Assembly: GCF_028595325.1 (NCBI RefSeq)
Contig: NZ_JAQQXR010000011.1
Span: 86,174-150,173 of the forward strand
DNA: 64,000 nt
From: Janthinobacterium fluminis
GTDB taxonomy: Bacteria > Pseudomonadota > Gammaproteobacteria > Burkholderiales > Burkholderiaceae_D
Direction: 5' to 3'
The notes under the pieces are model-generated. The model made no database searches. It was not told where the DNA came from and saw only the letters and a list, made by a program, of their open reading frames with translations. Shown in pieces: positions 8,144 to 17,679 of this stretch (positions are counted from its first letter, which is position 1; each line of letters starts with the position of its first letter). Position numbers and translations under genes: made by a program.

Positions 8144-9262
8144 CTAATGAACCAGTTTGGCAATGGCGAAGGCGATACCGCTCAGGGTGACGCTTAAGGT
8201 GACGGCGGTGGCGATGAACCATTTGATGATGCGCACCTCCATGGCCCCCATCTCCGCCCGGACGGCGCCGAAACCGGCGGCCGTCTCTGTGCGCACGGCG
8301 CCCAAACCGGCAACCATTTCTGTCCGAACGGCACCAAATTCCCTCGCCATTTCGGTTCGGACTCCCCCCAGGCCGGCGGCCATCTCAGCCCGCACGGCGC
8401 CCAGGCCGGTAAACATCTCTGTCCGCACAGCGCCAATACTGTTAGCCATCTCTGCCCGCATAGCGCCCATGCCGTCGGCCATTTCTGTCCGCATAGCGCC
8501 AATGCCGTCGGCCATCTCTGCCCGCACTGCACCAAATCCGCTGGCCATCTCTGCCCGCACTGCGCCGATGCCATCAGCCATCTCTGTCCGCACTGCGCCA
8601 AATCCACTGACCATCTCTGCCCGCACAGCGCCAATGCCGTCAGCCATCTCCTTCCGCACTGCGCCAAATCCGCTGGCCATCTCTGTCCGCACGGCGCCGA
8701 TGCCGTCAGCCATCTCTGTCCGCACTGCGCCAAATCCGCTGACCATCTCTGTCCGCACAGCGCCAATGCCGTCGGCCATCTCTGTCCGCACTGCGCCAAA
8801 TCCGCTGGCCATCTCTGCCCGCACGGCGCCGATGCCATCAGCCATCTCTGTCCGCACTGCGCCAAATCCGCTGGCCATCTCTGTCCGCACAGCGCCAATG
8901 CCGTCGGCCATCTCTGTCCGCACTGCGCCAAATCCGCTGGCCATCTCTGTCCGCACTGCGCCAAATCCGCTGGACATCTCTGTCCGCACTGCACCCAATT
9001 CAGTCCCTACGGCGGCAAACTGAATGTCCATATCGACCCGCAGCGCACCTACACTTTGGGCCAGCTCGGCTTTCGTCACGTAGTTCGAGCACATGACCGC
9101 CACATCGGATTTCACGGTGGCCAGATCCGATTTCAAGTTGCCGACGTCGGCCTTTATTTCGCCGACATTCGCCTTCAACACCGCCATATCGGACGTCAAC
9201 ACGGCGACGTCCGTCTTCACGGAAGCCATGTCCTTGGCAAGCGCTGTCGTCTGTTCATCCAT
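8144..9262 (-). CDS. Tail-anchored coiled-coil protein built of 11-residue (hendecad) repeats
   Basis: Unidentified protein of 372 aa. Residues 1 to about 80 form a heptad-like coiled coil with repeating VxxLKxDVGxLKSD segments. Then come 23 tandem 11-residue units of the pattern GAVRTEMASGF / GAVRTEMADGI, two variants that largely alternate. A single C-terminal membrane helix (WFIATAVTLSVTLSGIAFAI) ends the protein. This layout resembles DUF1640/CCDC90-like bacterial coiled-coil membrane proteins (family knowledge). The start is chosen at MDEQTTALAK. An in-frame ATG at 9340 adds 26 residues, and neither start has a good ribosome site. The function is unknown; a stalk or membrane-tethered trimer is a guess. 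Confidence 0.75.
   Translation of the reverse strand: MDEQTTALAKDMASVKTDVAVLTSDMAVLKANVGEIKADVGNLKSDLATVKSDVAVMCSNYVTKAELAQSVGALRVDMDIQFAAVGTELGAVRTEMSSGFGAVRTEMASGFGAVRTEMADGIGAVRTEMASGFGAVRTEMADGIGAVRAEMASGFGAVRTEMADGIGAVRTEMVSGFGAVRTEMADGIGAVRTEMASGFGAVRKEMADGIGAVRAEMVSGFGAVRTEMADGIGAVRAEMASGFGAVRAEMADGIGAMRTEMADGMGAMRAEMANSIGAVRTEMFTGLGAVRAEMAAGLGGVRTEMAREFGAVRTEMVAGLGAVRTETAAGFGAVRAEMGAMEVRIIKWFIATAVTLSVTLSGIAFAIAKLVH
8240..8995 (-). repeat. 33-bp tandem repeat array (23 units, 66-bp higher-order period) inside the coiled-coil gene
   Basis: The DNA repeats with a 33-bp period. The core CATCTCTGTCCGCAC recurs in almost every unit on the + strand. Units alternate between two endings (AAATCCGCTG and AATGCCGTCG), which gives a 66-bp superrepeat. 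All units stay in frame. Confidence 0.9.
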
Positions 9263-9490
9263 ATTTTCATACTCGTCGTCGGTCCGCCCATTGTCAAGCT
9301 GAGCGCGCAACGACAAGCTTGGTCCTTGAGATGTGCGCATGGCGGCAAGGAAATGAATGATGGGGGGCGGGCTGCGCCGCCGACGTCTGATTGTCGCGGG
9401 CGCCGCGGCGCGCGGCCTTATGCGTGGGCAAAGCCGGGCGCGCTTCTACCCGCGCCAGCGCGCCGCGTTGACGGGAATCAAACGCCGCCG
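9263..9490. other. Intergenic region between dgt and the hendecad-repeat gene
   Basis: This 228-bp stretch contains the possible N-terminal extension of the repeat protein (9263-9340) and a GC-rich spacer. No convincing terminator, promoter or RNA gene was recognised in it. Confidence 0.5.
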
Positions 9491-10627
9491 CTACAGCTCG
9501 TCGATGGCGAACAGGCGGCGGTGTTCGCGGATCGCGTAGCGGTCCGTCATGCCGGCGATGTAGTCGGCAATCTGGCGCGCCTGCCGGTCCGGCGCGCCGG
9601 CGGCGGCCTGGTAGTCGGGCGGCAGCAGCACCGGCTCGGCCTGGAAGGCGTCGAACAATTCGCGCACGATGCGGCTGGCCTTCACGCGCATCCGGTTCAC
9701 CTGGTAATGGCGGTACAGATTGGCGTACAGGAAGCGCTTGAGCGCCGTCGCGTCGGCCCGCATCGCATCGGAAAAGCGGATCAGCGGCGGCGCGGCGCGG
9801 ACGTCGTCGATGTGCTTTGGCGCGGCGGCGAGGATGCGCTCGGTGGACGTGGCGACCAGGTCGGCCGCCAGCGCGCCGATGATGCGGCGCAGCGTTTCAT
9901 GGACGGCGCGCCGGCCCGCCAGGCCGGGGAAGGCGGCATCGACGGCGCGGCGGTGGCGCGCGAACAGTTCGACCTGCTCCAGTTGCGCCATGGTGATCAG
10001 GCCCGAGCGCAGGCCGTCGTCGATGTCGTGGTTGTTGTAGGCGATTTCGTCGGCCAGATTGGTCAGTTGCGCCTCCAGCGAAGGCTGGGTGCGCTCGATG
10101 AAGCGCTGGCCCAGCGGCCCCAATTGCTGGGCGTTCGCCAGCGAGCAGTGCTTGAGGATGCCCTCGCGCGTCTCGAACATCAGGTTCAGGCCGTCGAAGG
10201 CGCCGTAGTGCTGCTCCAGCTCGTCGACCACGCGCAGACTTTGCAGATTGTGCTCGAAGCCGCCGTGCTCGCGCATGCAGTCGTTCAGCACGTCCTGGCC
10301 GACGTGGCCGAAGGGCGTGTGGCCGAGGTCGTGCGCCAGCGCGATCGCCTCGACCAGGTCTTCGTTCAGGCGCAGGCTGCGCGCCAGCGAGCGGCCGATC
10401 TGCGCCACCTCAAGGCTGTGCGTCAGGCGCGTGCGGAACAGGTCGCCTTCGTGGTTGAGGAAGACCTGGGTCTTGTATTCGAGGCGGCGGAAGGCCGTCG
10501 AGTGGATGATGCGGTCGCGGTCGCGCTGGAACTGGCTGCGCGAGGCCGGCGGGGCCTCGGCGACGCGACGCCCCCGCCCTTGCGCCGAGTGGGCGGCATA
10601 CGGAGCGAGGAAGTCGGTTTCCGGCAT
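9491..10627 (-). CDS. dgt: Deoxyguanosinetriphosphate triphosphohydrolase (dGTPase-like, HD domain)
   Basis: Cytoplasmic HD-superfamily phosphohydrolase of 378 aa that cleaves dNTPs (classically dGTP) to the nucleoside and triphosphate. Metal-binding HD-motif residues are visible in [16 protein letters not shown] and [16 protein letters not shown], with the later [14 protein letters not shown] segment supplying the final Asp. The N-terminal [20 protein letters not shown] block is characteristic of Dgt (given here in part: [11 protein letters not shown]). It starts 1 nt after the aroKB stop, so it is almost certainly co-transcribed with it. Confidence 0.93.
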   Translation of the reverse strand: MPETDFLAPYAAHSAQGRGRRVAEAPPASRSQFQRDRDRIIHSTAFRRLEYKTQVFLNHEGDLFRTRLTHSLEVAQIGRSLARSLRLNEDLVEAIALAHDLGHTPFGHVGQDVLNDCMREHGGFEHNLQSLRVVDELEQHYGAFDGLNLMFETREGILKHCSLANAQQLGPLGQRFIERTQPSLEAQLTNLADEIAYNNHDIDDGLRSGLITMAQLEQVELFARHRRAVDAAFPGLAGRRAVHETLRRIIGALAADLVATSTERILAAAPKHIDDVRAAPPLIRFSDAMRADATALKRFLYANLYRHYQVNRMRVKASRIVRELFDAFQAEPVLLPPDYQAAAGAPDRQARQIADYIAGMTDRYAIREHRRLFAIDEL

Positions 10628-10628
10628 G

Positions 10629-12287
10629 TCAGACGCCGGCCGCCAGCGTGGCCAGCACCTGCTCGTGCGGCGCCGTGCCGATGCTCGGGCTGCCGAGCGG
10701 CTTGAGGAGGATGAACTTGATCGCCCCGCCCTCGTTTTTCTTGTCCACCTCCATCAGTTCGAGCCAGCGCGCCGTGCCCAGGTCGGGCGCCGTCACCGGC
10801 AGGCCGGCGGCCGCCACCAGCGCGCGCACGCGCGCCACCGTGGCCGCGTCGACCAGGCCGAGGCGGCACGACAGGTCGGCCGCCATCACCATGCCGCAGC
10901 CGACGGCCTCGCCGTGCAACCACTTGCCGTAGCCCATGCCGGCCTCGATCGCGTGGCCGAAGGTGTGGCCGAAATTGAGGATGGCGCGCAGGCCGCCCTC
11001 GCGCTCGTCCTGGCGCACCACGTCGGCCTTGATCTCGCATGAGCGCGCGATCGCATACGCCAGCGCGCCCTTGTCGCGCGCCATCAGCTTGCCGATGTTC
11101 GCCTCGATCCACTCGAAGAAGGCGGCGTCGATGATGGCGCCGTGCTTGATGACCTCGGCCAGGCCGGCCGACAGCTCGCGCGCCGGCAGCGTTTCCAGCG
11201 TCGACGTGTCGGCGACGACGGCGCGCGGCTGGTAGAAGGCGCCTATCATGTTTTTGCCGAGCGGATGGTTGATGCCGGTCTTGCCGCCGACGGAGGAGTC
11301 GACCTGGGACAGCAGCGTCGTCGGGATCTGCACGAAGTCGATGCCGCGCATATAGCTGGCCGCCGCATAGCCGGTCAGGTCGCCGATGACGCCGCCGCCG
11401 AGCGCCACCAAGGTCGTCTTGCGGTCGCATTTGTGCGCCAGCAGCGTGTCGAAGATCTGCATCAGGCTGGCCCAGTTCTTGTGCTCCTCGCCGTCCGGCA
11501 GCACGATGCTGATGACCTCCTTGCCGGCCGCGGCCAGCGCCTGCCGCAGCGGCGCCAGGTACAGCGGCGCCACCGTGGTGTTGCTGACGATGGCGACCTT
11601 GCTGCCGCCGATGTGGCGCTGCAGCAGCGCGGCGTCGGCCAGCAGGCCGGGGCCGATGACGATGGGGTAGCTGCGCTCGTCCAGGTCGACGCTTAATAGG
11701 ATATTGGATTGCTCATTCATCGAAGGCTCGGCTTGGGTGACGCAGTTCGGCGAGGCCGCGCACGCGCGGCTGGCCAGTTGCATCAAAATAGTTTGGACCA
11801 TCGATTGTACGTTAGGTCGGCCGGTATCGATGACGACGTCGGCCACCTCCATGTAAAAAGGCTCGCGCTGCTCGGCCAGCTCCTCGATGCGTTTGCGCGG
11901 ATCGGCCGTCTGCAGCAGCGGCCGGCTCTTGTCGTGGCTGGTGCGCGTCATGATGCTGTTGACGTTGGCGCGCAGGTAGATGACGGTGCCGCGCGCCTTC
12001 AGGTAGGCGCGGCTGTCGGCGTTCAGGATGGCGCCGCCGCCGGTGGCCATGACGATGCCCTGCTGCAGCGTCAAGTCGCGTATCACGTCGGCCTCGCGGC
12101 GGCGGAAACTTTGCTCGCCCTCGATTTCGAAAATCCACGGGATCGACGCGCCCGTGCGGGCCTCGATCTCGTGGTCGGAATCGACGAAGCGCTGCCCCAG
12201 CTTGCGGGCGAGGATGCGGCCGATCGTGGTTTTGCCCGCGCCCATCAGGCCGACGATAAAGATATTGTTTTTTAAATTTTCAGCCAC
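10629..12287 (-). CDS. aroKB: Bifunctional shikimate kinase / 3-dehydroquinate synthase (AroK-AroB fusion)
   Basis: One uninterrupted frame of 552 aa encodes two shikimate-pathway enzymes. Residues 1-178 are shikimate kinase: P-loop [15 protein letters not shown] for shikimate binding, TGGGAIL, and the lid RPLLQ. A short linker follows. From about residue 190 comes 3-dehydroquinate synthase: [30 protein letters not shown], and the zinc histidines in [10 protein letters not shown]. No stop codon separates them; an internal ATG at 11720 could start AroB alone, but its ribosome site is poor. The GTG start at 12287 (MAENLKNN) is chosen over a TTG six codons upstream. The position after pilQ and before dgt matches the usual aroK-aroB order. 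Confidence 0.88.
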   Translation of the reverse strand: MAENLKNNIFIVGLMGAGKTTIGRILARKLGQRFVDSDHEIEARTGASIPWIFEIEGEQSFRRREADVIRDLTLQQGIVMATGGGAILNADSRAYLKARGTVIYLRANVNSIMTRTSHDKSRPLLQTADPRKRIEELAEQREPFYMEVADVVIDTGRPNVQSMVQTILMQLASRACAASPNCVTQAEPSMNEQSNILLSVDLDERSYPIVIGPGLLADAALLQRHIGGSKVAIVSNTTVAPLYLAPLRQALAAAGKEVISIVLPDGEEHKNWASLMQIFDTLLAHKCDRKTTLVALGGGVIGDLTGYAAASYMRGIDFVQIPTTLLSQVDSSVGGKTGINHPLGKNMIGAFYQPRAVVADTSTLETLPARELSAGLAEVIKHGAIIDAAFFEWIEANIGKLMARDKGALAYAIARSCEIKADVVRQDEREGGLRAILNFGHTFGHAIEAGMGYGKWLHGEAVGCGMVMAADLSCRLGLVDAATVARVRALVAAAGLPVTAPDLGTARWLELMEVDKKNEGGAIKFILLKPLGSPSIGTAPHEQVLATLAAGV

Positions 12288-12318
12288 TGTGCATCTAACA
12301 CTCAAAAATCCGATGAAC

Positions 12319-12338
12319 GGCCGGCCCGACGGCCGGCC
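12319..12338 (-). terminator. GC hairpin between the Ig-like lipoprotein gene and aroKB
   Basis: GGCCGGCC pairs with a second GGCCGGCC (8 bp) around a CGAC loop. On the - strand a T-run follows only after about 11 nt, so it is an imperfect terminator. It lies just past the lipoprotein stop. Confidence 0.45.
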
Positions 12339-12353
12339 TCTGCCCGCAGCCCG

Positions 12354-14297
12354 TTACGGGCAAGTGAACGTTAGTTTAAACGGATAAGGGGTGGCCAGTC
12401 CACGCGGCGTTGTGATTACCACATTGAAGGTGCCGACCAAAGGGCCGGTGCACGGTTTCGGTTGCGTTCCGCCTATCGTTACGGTATGTGTCGAGCCCTG
12501 GTTGCCGCTGATGACGTTGCCGCTCTGGTCGTCCCCCGCCGGCGAATGGGGGAAGATGTTCGGCACCTTGTCCGGCGCCACGCCGGCGGCCGTGGCGTTG
12601 ACCAGATTGGCCACGGCGACCGTGGTGTCGACCGGCATCGGGTTGAAGTTCAGGTCGTTGATTTGCAGCGAGAACACCTTCGATTCGTAGGCGCCGACGG
12701 AGCCGAGATCCACCTGCGCCCCCGTCAGCGGCGTCGGCGCGCCGTCCAGGTAGACCTTGCTGGCGCTGCTGCCGCTCATGAAGATGGCGATTTTCGAGAA
12801 CAGCGTGCTGCTGCCGTCGGTCGTGCTGGCGCACACCGTCGCCAGGCCGGCGCGCGTGCTGTCGCTGCTGACGCGGGCGTCGTTGGCGCCGCCGCTGGCG
12901 GTGTTGCACGGCGTCGAAGGCGAGTTCGGCGCGTCCGCCACGCGCGGATTCTGGCTGCGGAAGTCCACCGTGCAGCCGCCGTTGACGGTGGTGCAACCGC
13001 CCTTGCTGGACGAGCCGACGGCGCCCAGGTTGGTCTGGAACACCACGGGGGCGCCGTCCGGCACCGGGTTGCCCGACGCGTCGGCGAGCAGGATGTTGAT
13101 CGAGCTGGCCGGCGTCACCGTCCCGCTGTCGTAGGACCAGCCCTCGATGTTGGCCTTGCTCACGCTCAGCGAGAAGGCCTTGATGACGGCCTGGCCGGTG
13201 GTGACGACGATGGAGTCGGACTGCGTCGAAATGCCGCCGGCCAGCGTGGCGGTGACCTTGAACGTGGTCGGCTTGGTGCCGGAGTTGACGGTCGTGATGA
13301 CCTCGCCTTTGGCGTCCGTGTTGTCGCTCGCCTTGTTGAGCGTCACGTCGGGCGAATTGGTCGAAAACGTCACGGCCTGGTTCGCCAGCGGCTGGCTGAA
13401 GATGTCGAAGACCTTGAAGGTCAGCGTCGCCGTTTCCGTGCGCAGCAAACCGCCCTGCCCCTTGATGACGATCGACTTGTCGGTCGGCGCCGCCGCGGTG
13501 AACTGGACCGAGGCGGCCGCCGGACTGGCGATTTTCAGGCTGGCCGTGCTGCCGGCGCCGGACAGGCCGCTGACGGTGGCGCTGATGGTGTCGTTGTTGC
13601 CGCAGCCGAGGTCGCGGAACACGGCCCGCGCCGTGCCATTGCTGGTCGGCACCAGCGCGGCCAGGCTGGCCTTGCCGGCCGTCACGCAGGCGGACGAGAA
13701 CGCCACATTCAACTGTTCGGTGAATTTGACGCCGCCGCTGAGCACATCCACGGTCACATCCGTCGAGCCGTAGGCGGCGATCTGGCTCAGCGACAGCGAC
13801 AGCGGCGACAAGGTCAGCGCCGTGGCGCCGACGGCGAAATTGGCGTCGCCCTTGACGGTCGTGCCGGCCAGCGTGGCCGAGGCGGTGACGGTGCCGGCGC
13901 CGCTGGCGGCCAGGCTGGCCGGGCGCAGCGTCACCGAGGCGACGCCGCTGGCGTCGCTCAGCGCCGTGCCGGCCGACGGCGAGAACACGCCCAGTTCGGC
14001 GTCGGTGGCGAAGGTGACGAGGGCGTTGGCGACGGCCTTGCCGGCGGCATCCTTGACGAGGGCCCTGGCCGTCAGCGGCGCGGCGCTCGTCACCGCATTG
14101 GCCGCCTGGCCGCTGGCGTTGACGAAGGACACGGCCACGGTGGCGGCGGCCGTCGTGCCGGTGCCGGGGTTGCCATTGCCCGGCACGGCGCCGGGGTTGC
14201 CGCCGCCGCCGCCGCAGGCCAGCAGCAGGGCGGCGCAGGCGGCCAGCGCCAGCCAGCCGGAGAGTGGTTTCACTACACTGTTTCGCGTCGTTCCCAT
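12354..14297 (-). CDS. Secreted lipoprotein with bacterial Ig-like repeats
   Basis: Protein of 647 aa with a lipoprotein signal peptide: hydrophobic stretch followed by the lipobox LLLAC (Cys28), then a Gly/Asn-rich spacer. The rest is Ala/Thr/Ser-rich beta-sandwich sequence in repeats of about 100 residues with Big_1/invasin-type signatures such as AVANALVTFATD, LANQAVTFSTNSPDVTL and DASGNPVPDGAPVVF. Several cysteines occur in the C-terminal third. The start has GAGGGGA 6 nt upstream. It lies between pilQ and aroKB in the same direction, 29 nt after the pilQ stop by orientation. A surface adhesin or pilus-associated role is possible but unproven. Confidence 0.82.
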   Translation of the reverse strand: MGTTRNSVVKPLSGWLALAACAALLLACGGGGGNPGAVPGNGNPGTGTTAAATVAVSFVNASGQAANAVTSAAPLTARALVKDAAGKAVANALVTFATDAELGVFSPSAGTALSDASGVASVTLRPASLAASGAGTVTASATLAGTTVKGDANFAVGATALTLSPLSLSLSQIAAYGSTDVTVDVLSGGVKFTEQLNVAFSSACVTAGKASLAALVPTSNGTARAVFRDLGCGNNDTISATVSGLSGAGSTASLKIASPAAASVQFTAAAPTDKSIVIKGQGGLLRTETATLTFKVFDIFSQPLANQAVTFSTNSPDVTLNKASDNTDAKGEVITTVNSGTKPTTFKVTATLAGGISTQSDSIVVTTGQAVIKAFSLSVSKANIEGWSYDSGTVTPASSINILLADASGNPVPDGAPVVFQTNLGAVGSSSKGGCTTVNGGCTVDFRSQNPRVADAPNSPSTPCNTASGGANDARVSSDSTRAGLATVCASTTDGSSTLFSKIAIFMSGSSASKVYLDGAPTPLTGAQVDLGSVGAYESKVFSLQINDLNFNPMPVDTTVAVANLVNATAAGVAPDKVPNIFPHSPAGDDQSGNVISGNQGSTHTVTIGGTQPKPCTGPLVGTFNVVITTPRGLATPYPFKLTFTCP

Positions 14298-14326
14298 CGT
14301 TTCCCCTCGTTCCGAAATGAAATGAC

Positions 14327-16462
14327 TTAAGGCGTAGACAGCCGCTCCGCCACGATTTTCGGCGTGATGAAGACCAGTAACTCGGTCTTGTCGTTGGTCC
14401 GGCCCGTGCTGCGGAACAGGTAGCCGAGCACCGGGATGTCGCCCAGCAAGGGCACCTTGGTGGCCGATTCGCGCTCGGACTGCTGGTAGATGCCGCCCAG
14501 CACCACCGTGCCGCCGTTCTCGACCATCACCTGCGTCTTGACATGCTTGGTGTCGATGGCGAAACCGGCCCGCGTTTCCTGGCCGACGCTGTCCTTGTTG
14601 ACGTCCACCTCCAGCACGACATTGCCGTCCGGCGTGATCTGCGGCGTCACCTCCAGGCGCAGATTGGCCTTCTTGAAGGTGATCGACGTGGCGCCGCTGC
14701 TGGTGGCCACCTGGTAGGGCAGCTCGATGCCCTGTTCGATCAGGGCGATCACCTTGTCGGCCGTGACCACGCGCGGGCTGGAAATGATCTTGCCCTTGCC
14801 GTCGGCCTCCAGCGCCGACAGCTCCAGGTTCAGGAAGCGGTTGGCGGCGGCCGAAAACAGGCTCACGGCCAGGTTGCCGGGCGCGACGCCGTTGATGCCG
14901 GCGGCCGGCAGGTTGACGAACTGGGTGTTGTTGTAGGACGAGCCGGTGGCGGCGATCTGCCCCGTGACCTCGCCCACGCCGGTCAGGTTGCCGCCGATGG
15001 CGATGCGGTTGTTGCCGCCGCCGATCTGGTAACCGGAGTCGCCGCCGCGCAGGGTGCGCATGTCGGAAAAGCCCAGCTTGGCGCCGAGGTTGCGGCTGAA
15101 CGCGTCGTTCGCCTCGACGATGCGGGCCTCGATCAGGACTTGCTTGGTGGCCACGTCGGTCTTCTGGATCAGCTTGCGGATATCCTCCAGCTTGGCGGCG
15201 ATGTCGGTGACGAACAACTGGTTCGTGCGCGGCTCGATGATGGCGCTGCCGCGCTTGGACAGCACGCGGTTCTTGGCGTCGCCGGCGCCGTCCAGGCCGA
15301 AGACGGTGCGGAAGGCCTCGGCCTTCTGGTAGTTCAGCTGGAAGATCTCGGAGCGCAGCGGCTCCAGTTCGGCGATCTGCGCGCGCTGTTCCAGTTCGAG
15401 CTTCTCCTTCGTCAGCAATTCCTCCTTCGGCGCGATCCACAGCACCGTGCCGTTCTTGCGCATGTCCAGGCCCTTGGCCTGCAGCATGACGTCGAGGGCC
15501 TGGTCCCACGGCACCTCGCGCAGGCGCAGCGTCAGATTGCCGCTGACGCTGTCGCTGGTGATGATGTTCAAGCCCGAGATGTCGGCGATCGCCTGCAGCG
15601 CCGCGCGCACCTCGACGTTCTGGAAATTGAAGGACAGCTTTTCGCCGCGGTAACCCTGGCTGCCCTGGGTCAGCTTGTTCGGCTCCTCCTTGAGCGGCTT
15701 CACGTCGACCACCAGTTGCGTGTCGCTCTGGTAGACGCTCTGCTCCCACAGCCCGCGGGCCTCGATCGTCATGCGCACGTTCTCGCCCTGCGGCACGGTG
15801 GTGATGCGCGACACCGGCGTGCCGAAATCGCTGACGTCGAGGCGCCGCCTCAGCGTCTCCGGCAAGCCCGTCTTGAGGAAGTCGACGACCACGTTGGCGC
15901 CCTGCTGGCGCACGTCGACGGCCACCTGGCTGTGCGGCAGGTCGACGACGACGCGGCCCTCGCCGTTGGCGCCGCGGCGGAAATCGAGTTCGCGCAGCAA
16001 CTGGCGCGTGCCCGGCGCCGGCGCGGCGGCCGGCGCGGCCGGCAGGCCGGCCGCGTTGACGGCCGTGGCCACGCCGCCCGATCCCTCGATGGTGACGATG
16101 ACGGCGTTGCCGTCGAGCGCGGTGGCATAGTTCAGCGCCCGCTTCAGGTTGAGCACCAGGCGCGAACGCTGGCCCGCCTGCACCACGTTAATGCTGCGCA
16201 AGTCGCCGACATTCAGTTCCAGCGCGCTGCTGCCGGTGGCGTTGGCGGTGGCGCCGAAATCGAGCGCGATGCGCGCCGGATTGCTGATCGAAAAACCGAT
16301 CGGCAGGCGCGCCGGCGGCGCCCGCAGCGCCACCTTGACGACCACGTTCGCCCCCTGCTGGTTGGCGCTGATCGACTCGATCGCATTTTCCTGCGCGCGC
16401 GCGGCGCCGGCCAGCGCCAGCAGGGCCAGCGCGGCGGCCATGGACAGTCTGTATGGACTCAT
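14327..16462 (-). CDS. pilQ: Type IV pilus secretin PilQ
   Basis: Outer-membrane secretin of 711 aa through which type IV pili are extruded. The signal peptide ends near GAARAQ. Two AMIN-like beta domains follow, then the secretin/TonB N-terminal domain (SGLNIITSDSVSGNLTLRL region), the NolW-type domain (PRTNQLFVTDIAAKLEDI) and the C-terminal secretin core with VEVDVNKDSVGQ, TQVMVENGGTVVLGG and VPLLGDIPVLGYLFRS. The ATG overlaps the pilP stop by 3 nt. Fifth gene of pilMNOPQ. Confidence 0.96.
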   Translation of the reverse strand: MSPYRLSMAAALALLALAGAARAQENAIESISANQQGANVVVKVALRAPPARLPIGFSISNPARIALDFGATANATGSSALELNVGDLRSINVVQAGQRSRLVLNLKRALNYATALDGNAVIVTIEGSGGVATAVNAAGLPAAPAAAPAPGTRQLLRELDFRRGANGEGRVVVDLPHSQVAVDVRQQGANVVVDFLKTGLPETLRRRLDVSDFGTPVSRITTVPQGENVRMTIEARGLWEQSVYQSDTQLVVDVKPLKEEPNKLTQGSQGYRGEKLSFNFQNVEVRAALQAIADISGLNIITSDSVSGNLTLRLREVPWDQALDVMLQAKGLDMRKNGTVLWIAPKEELLTKEKLELEQRAQIAELEPLRSEIFQLNYQKAEAFRTVFGLDGAGDAKNRVLSKRGSAIIEPRTNQLFVTDIAAKLEDIRKLIQKTDVATKQVLIEARIVEANDAFSRNLGAKLGFSDMRTLRGGDSGYQIGGGNNRIAIGGNLTGVGEVTGQIAATGSSYNNTQFVNLPAAGINGVAPGNLAVSLFSAAANRFLNLELSALEADGKGKIISSPRVVTADKVIALIEQGIELPYQVATSSGATSITFKKANLRLEVTPQITPDGNVVLEVDVNKDSVGQETRAGFAIDTKHVKTQVMVENGGTVVLGGIYQQSERESATKVPLLGDIPVLGYLFRSTGRTNDKTELLVFITPKIVAERLSTP

Positions 16463-17007
16463 TTTTTTGTCTCCTTGCTGTCCTGCAACTCCAACTTCGT
16501 CATGCGCTCGACCCAGTCGCCGCCCGCATCCTGGACGATTTCCTTGATCGCCACCGCATCCTCGGTGACACTGGTGATCAGGCCGAAATTCTGGCCCAGG
16601 TGCTGCCCCGCCTGGACCTGGTGGACGGCGCGGTCGATCTGCAGCAAGGCGTAGACGACGCTGCCTTTCTGCAGCGTGCCGACCATCTTGACCGTGTCCA
16701 GGGGATAACTTTCCAGCAATTCCTTGCGCCGCTCCAGGTCCGGCTTGAAGGCGCCGCTGCTGCGCGCCGCCCGGGCCAGCTCGGCCAGCAGCTTGTTCGG
16801 GCTGAACGGGTCGACCGCGTCCTTGGCCTCGTAGGCGAAGGGGATGAAGGTCTTCGGCTCGCTCAGCGGCGGCACCACGACGCGGGTCTGCGCCTTCACC
16901 TCGGCCATCCAGCGCCGCACCTCCTGCACGTCGCTGTCGCCGCAGCCGCCCAGGGCCAGCGCCAGGGCCAGCGCGGCGGCCGCCCTGTGCCGCGCGGCGG
17001 CGCTCAT
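16459..17007 (-). CDS. pilP: Type IV pilus alignment lipoprotein PilP
   Basis: Inner-membrane lipoprotein of 182 aa that links PilN/PilO to the secretin. It has a short signal with a lipobox LALGGC (Cys22) and the family segment VDPFSPNKL. The C-terminal beta domain contains VKMVGTLQKGSVVYALLQID and GQNFGLITSV. It overlaps pilO in ATGA at its start and pilQ at its end, so the genes are translationally coupled. Confidence 0.94.
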   Translation of the reverse strand: MSAAARHRAAAALALALALGGCGDSDVQEVRRWMAEVKAQTRVVVPPLSEPKTFIPFAYEAKDAVDPFSPNKLLAELARAARSSGAFKPDLERRKELLESYPLDTVKMVGTLQKGSVVYALLQIDRAVHQVQAGQHLGQNFGLITSVTEDAVAIKEIVQDAGGDWVERMTKLELQDSKETKK

Positions 17008-17663
17008 TTCCGCCCCTTGTTCTTCTTCTCGGCCTGCGCCTTGCGCTGGGCGATCACCTCGTCCGGGTCGAGGTAGCGGAAAGTCTTGGCGACGGCGTCC
17101 AGCGTCAAATTGCCGTCCTTGCCCGCGCTCAAGGCCATATTGTTGAGCGTGACGATGCGCGGCAGATTCGCCATGTCGCCGGCGAACGCGCCCAGGTCGT
17201 GGTAGCTGCCGCTGACCTTGATGTCGATCGGCAATTCGGCGTAATACTCCTTGACCACCACCTGGCCCGGCTTGAACAGTTCGAACTGCAAGCCGCGGCC
17301 CAGGCCGGCCTGGTTGATGTCGGACAGCAGCGCCGCCATCTCCGCCTTGCTGGGCAACTGCTTTTGCAGCCGTTCCACGTAATGGTCGACCTGCACCTTT
17401 TGCGCGCGCAGCGCGTCCAGGTTGATCGCCCGCCCCACCTTGATCGTGTATTCCTCGCGCAGCGCCACCTCGCGGGCGGCGCCCGCCTGCTGCTCCTCGA
17501 ACTGGCCGCTCCAATAGCCGAAATAGCCCAGCGCCACCACGGCCGCCGCCGCGCCGGCGCCGCACAGCAGGCGCGGCGCCAGCGGCCACTGGCCGGGATG
17601 GCGCGCGTTCAGGCCGTGGAATTGCGCCGCCAGCGCTTGCGCTGCATGTTTCAGGTTGGCCAT
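17004..17663 (-). CDS. pilO: Type IV pilus inner-membrane protein PilO
   Basis: Bitopic membrane protein of 219 aa. One hydrophobic helix lies near residues 28-47 and a coiled coil follows (EEYTIKVGRAINLDALRAQ). The periplasmic ferredoxin-like domain includes FKPGQVVVKEYYAELPIDIK and SGSYHDLGAFAGDMANLPRI, both typical of PilO. It dimerises with PilN and positions the pilus motor. The start ATG at 17663 lies 16 nt after the pilN stop. Confidence 0.95.
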   Translation of the reverse strand: MANLKHAAQALAAQFHGLNARHPGQWPLAPRLLCGAGAAAAVVALGYFGYWSGQFEEQQAGAAREVALREEYTIKVGRAINLDALRAQKVQVDHYVERLQKQLPSKAEMAALLSDINQAGLGRGLQFELFKPGQVVVKEYYAELPIDIKVSGSYHDLGAFAGDMANLPRIVTLNNMALSAGKDGNLTLDAVAKTFRYLDPDEVIAQRKAQAEKKNKGRK

Positions 17664-17679
17664 CTCGCTCGCTCCGATC

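Noticed and set aside
8240..8995. CRISPR-like regular repeats
   Set aside because: The 33-bp repeats are contiguous without unique spacers, keep an open frame and encode hendecads; there are no cas genes.
14327..15749. N-terminal extension of the Ig-like lipoprotein frame through pilQ
   Set aside because: The frame is open upstream of 14297, but that part is the out-of-frame reading of pilQ; the lipoprotein signal and ribosome site fix the start at 14297.
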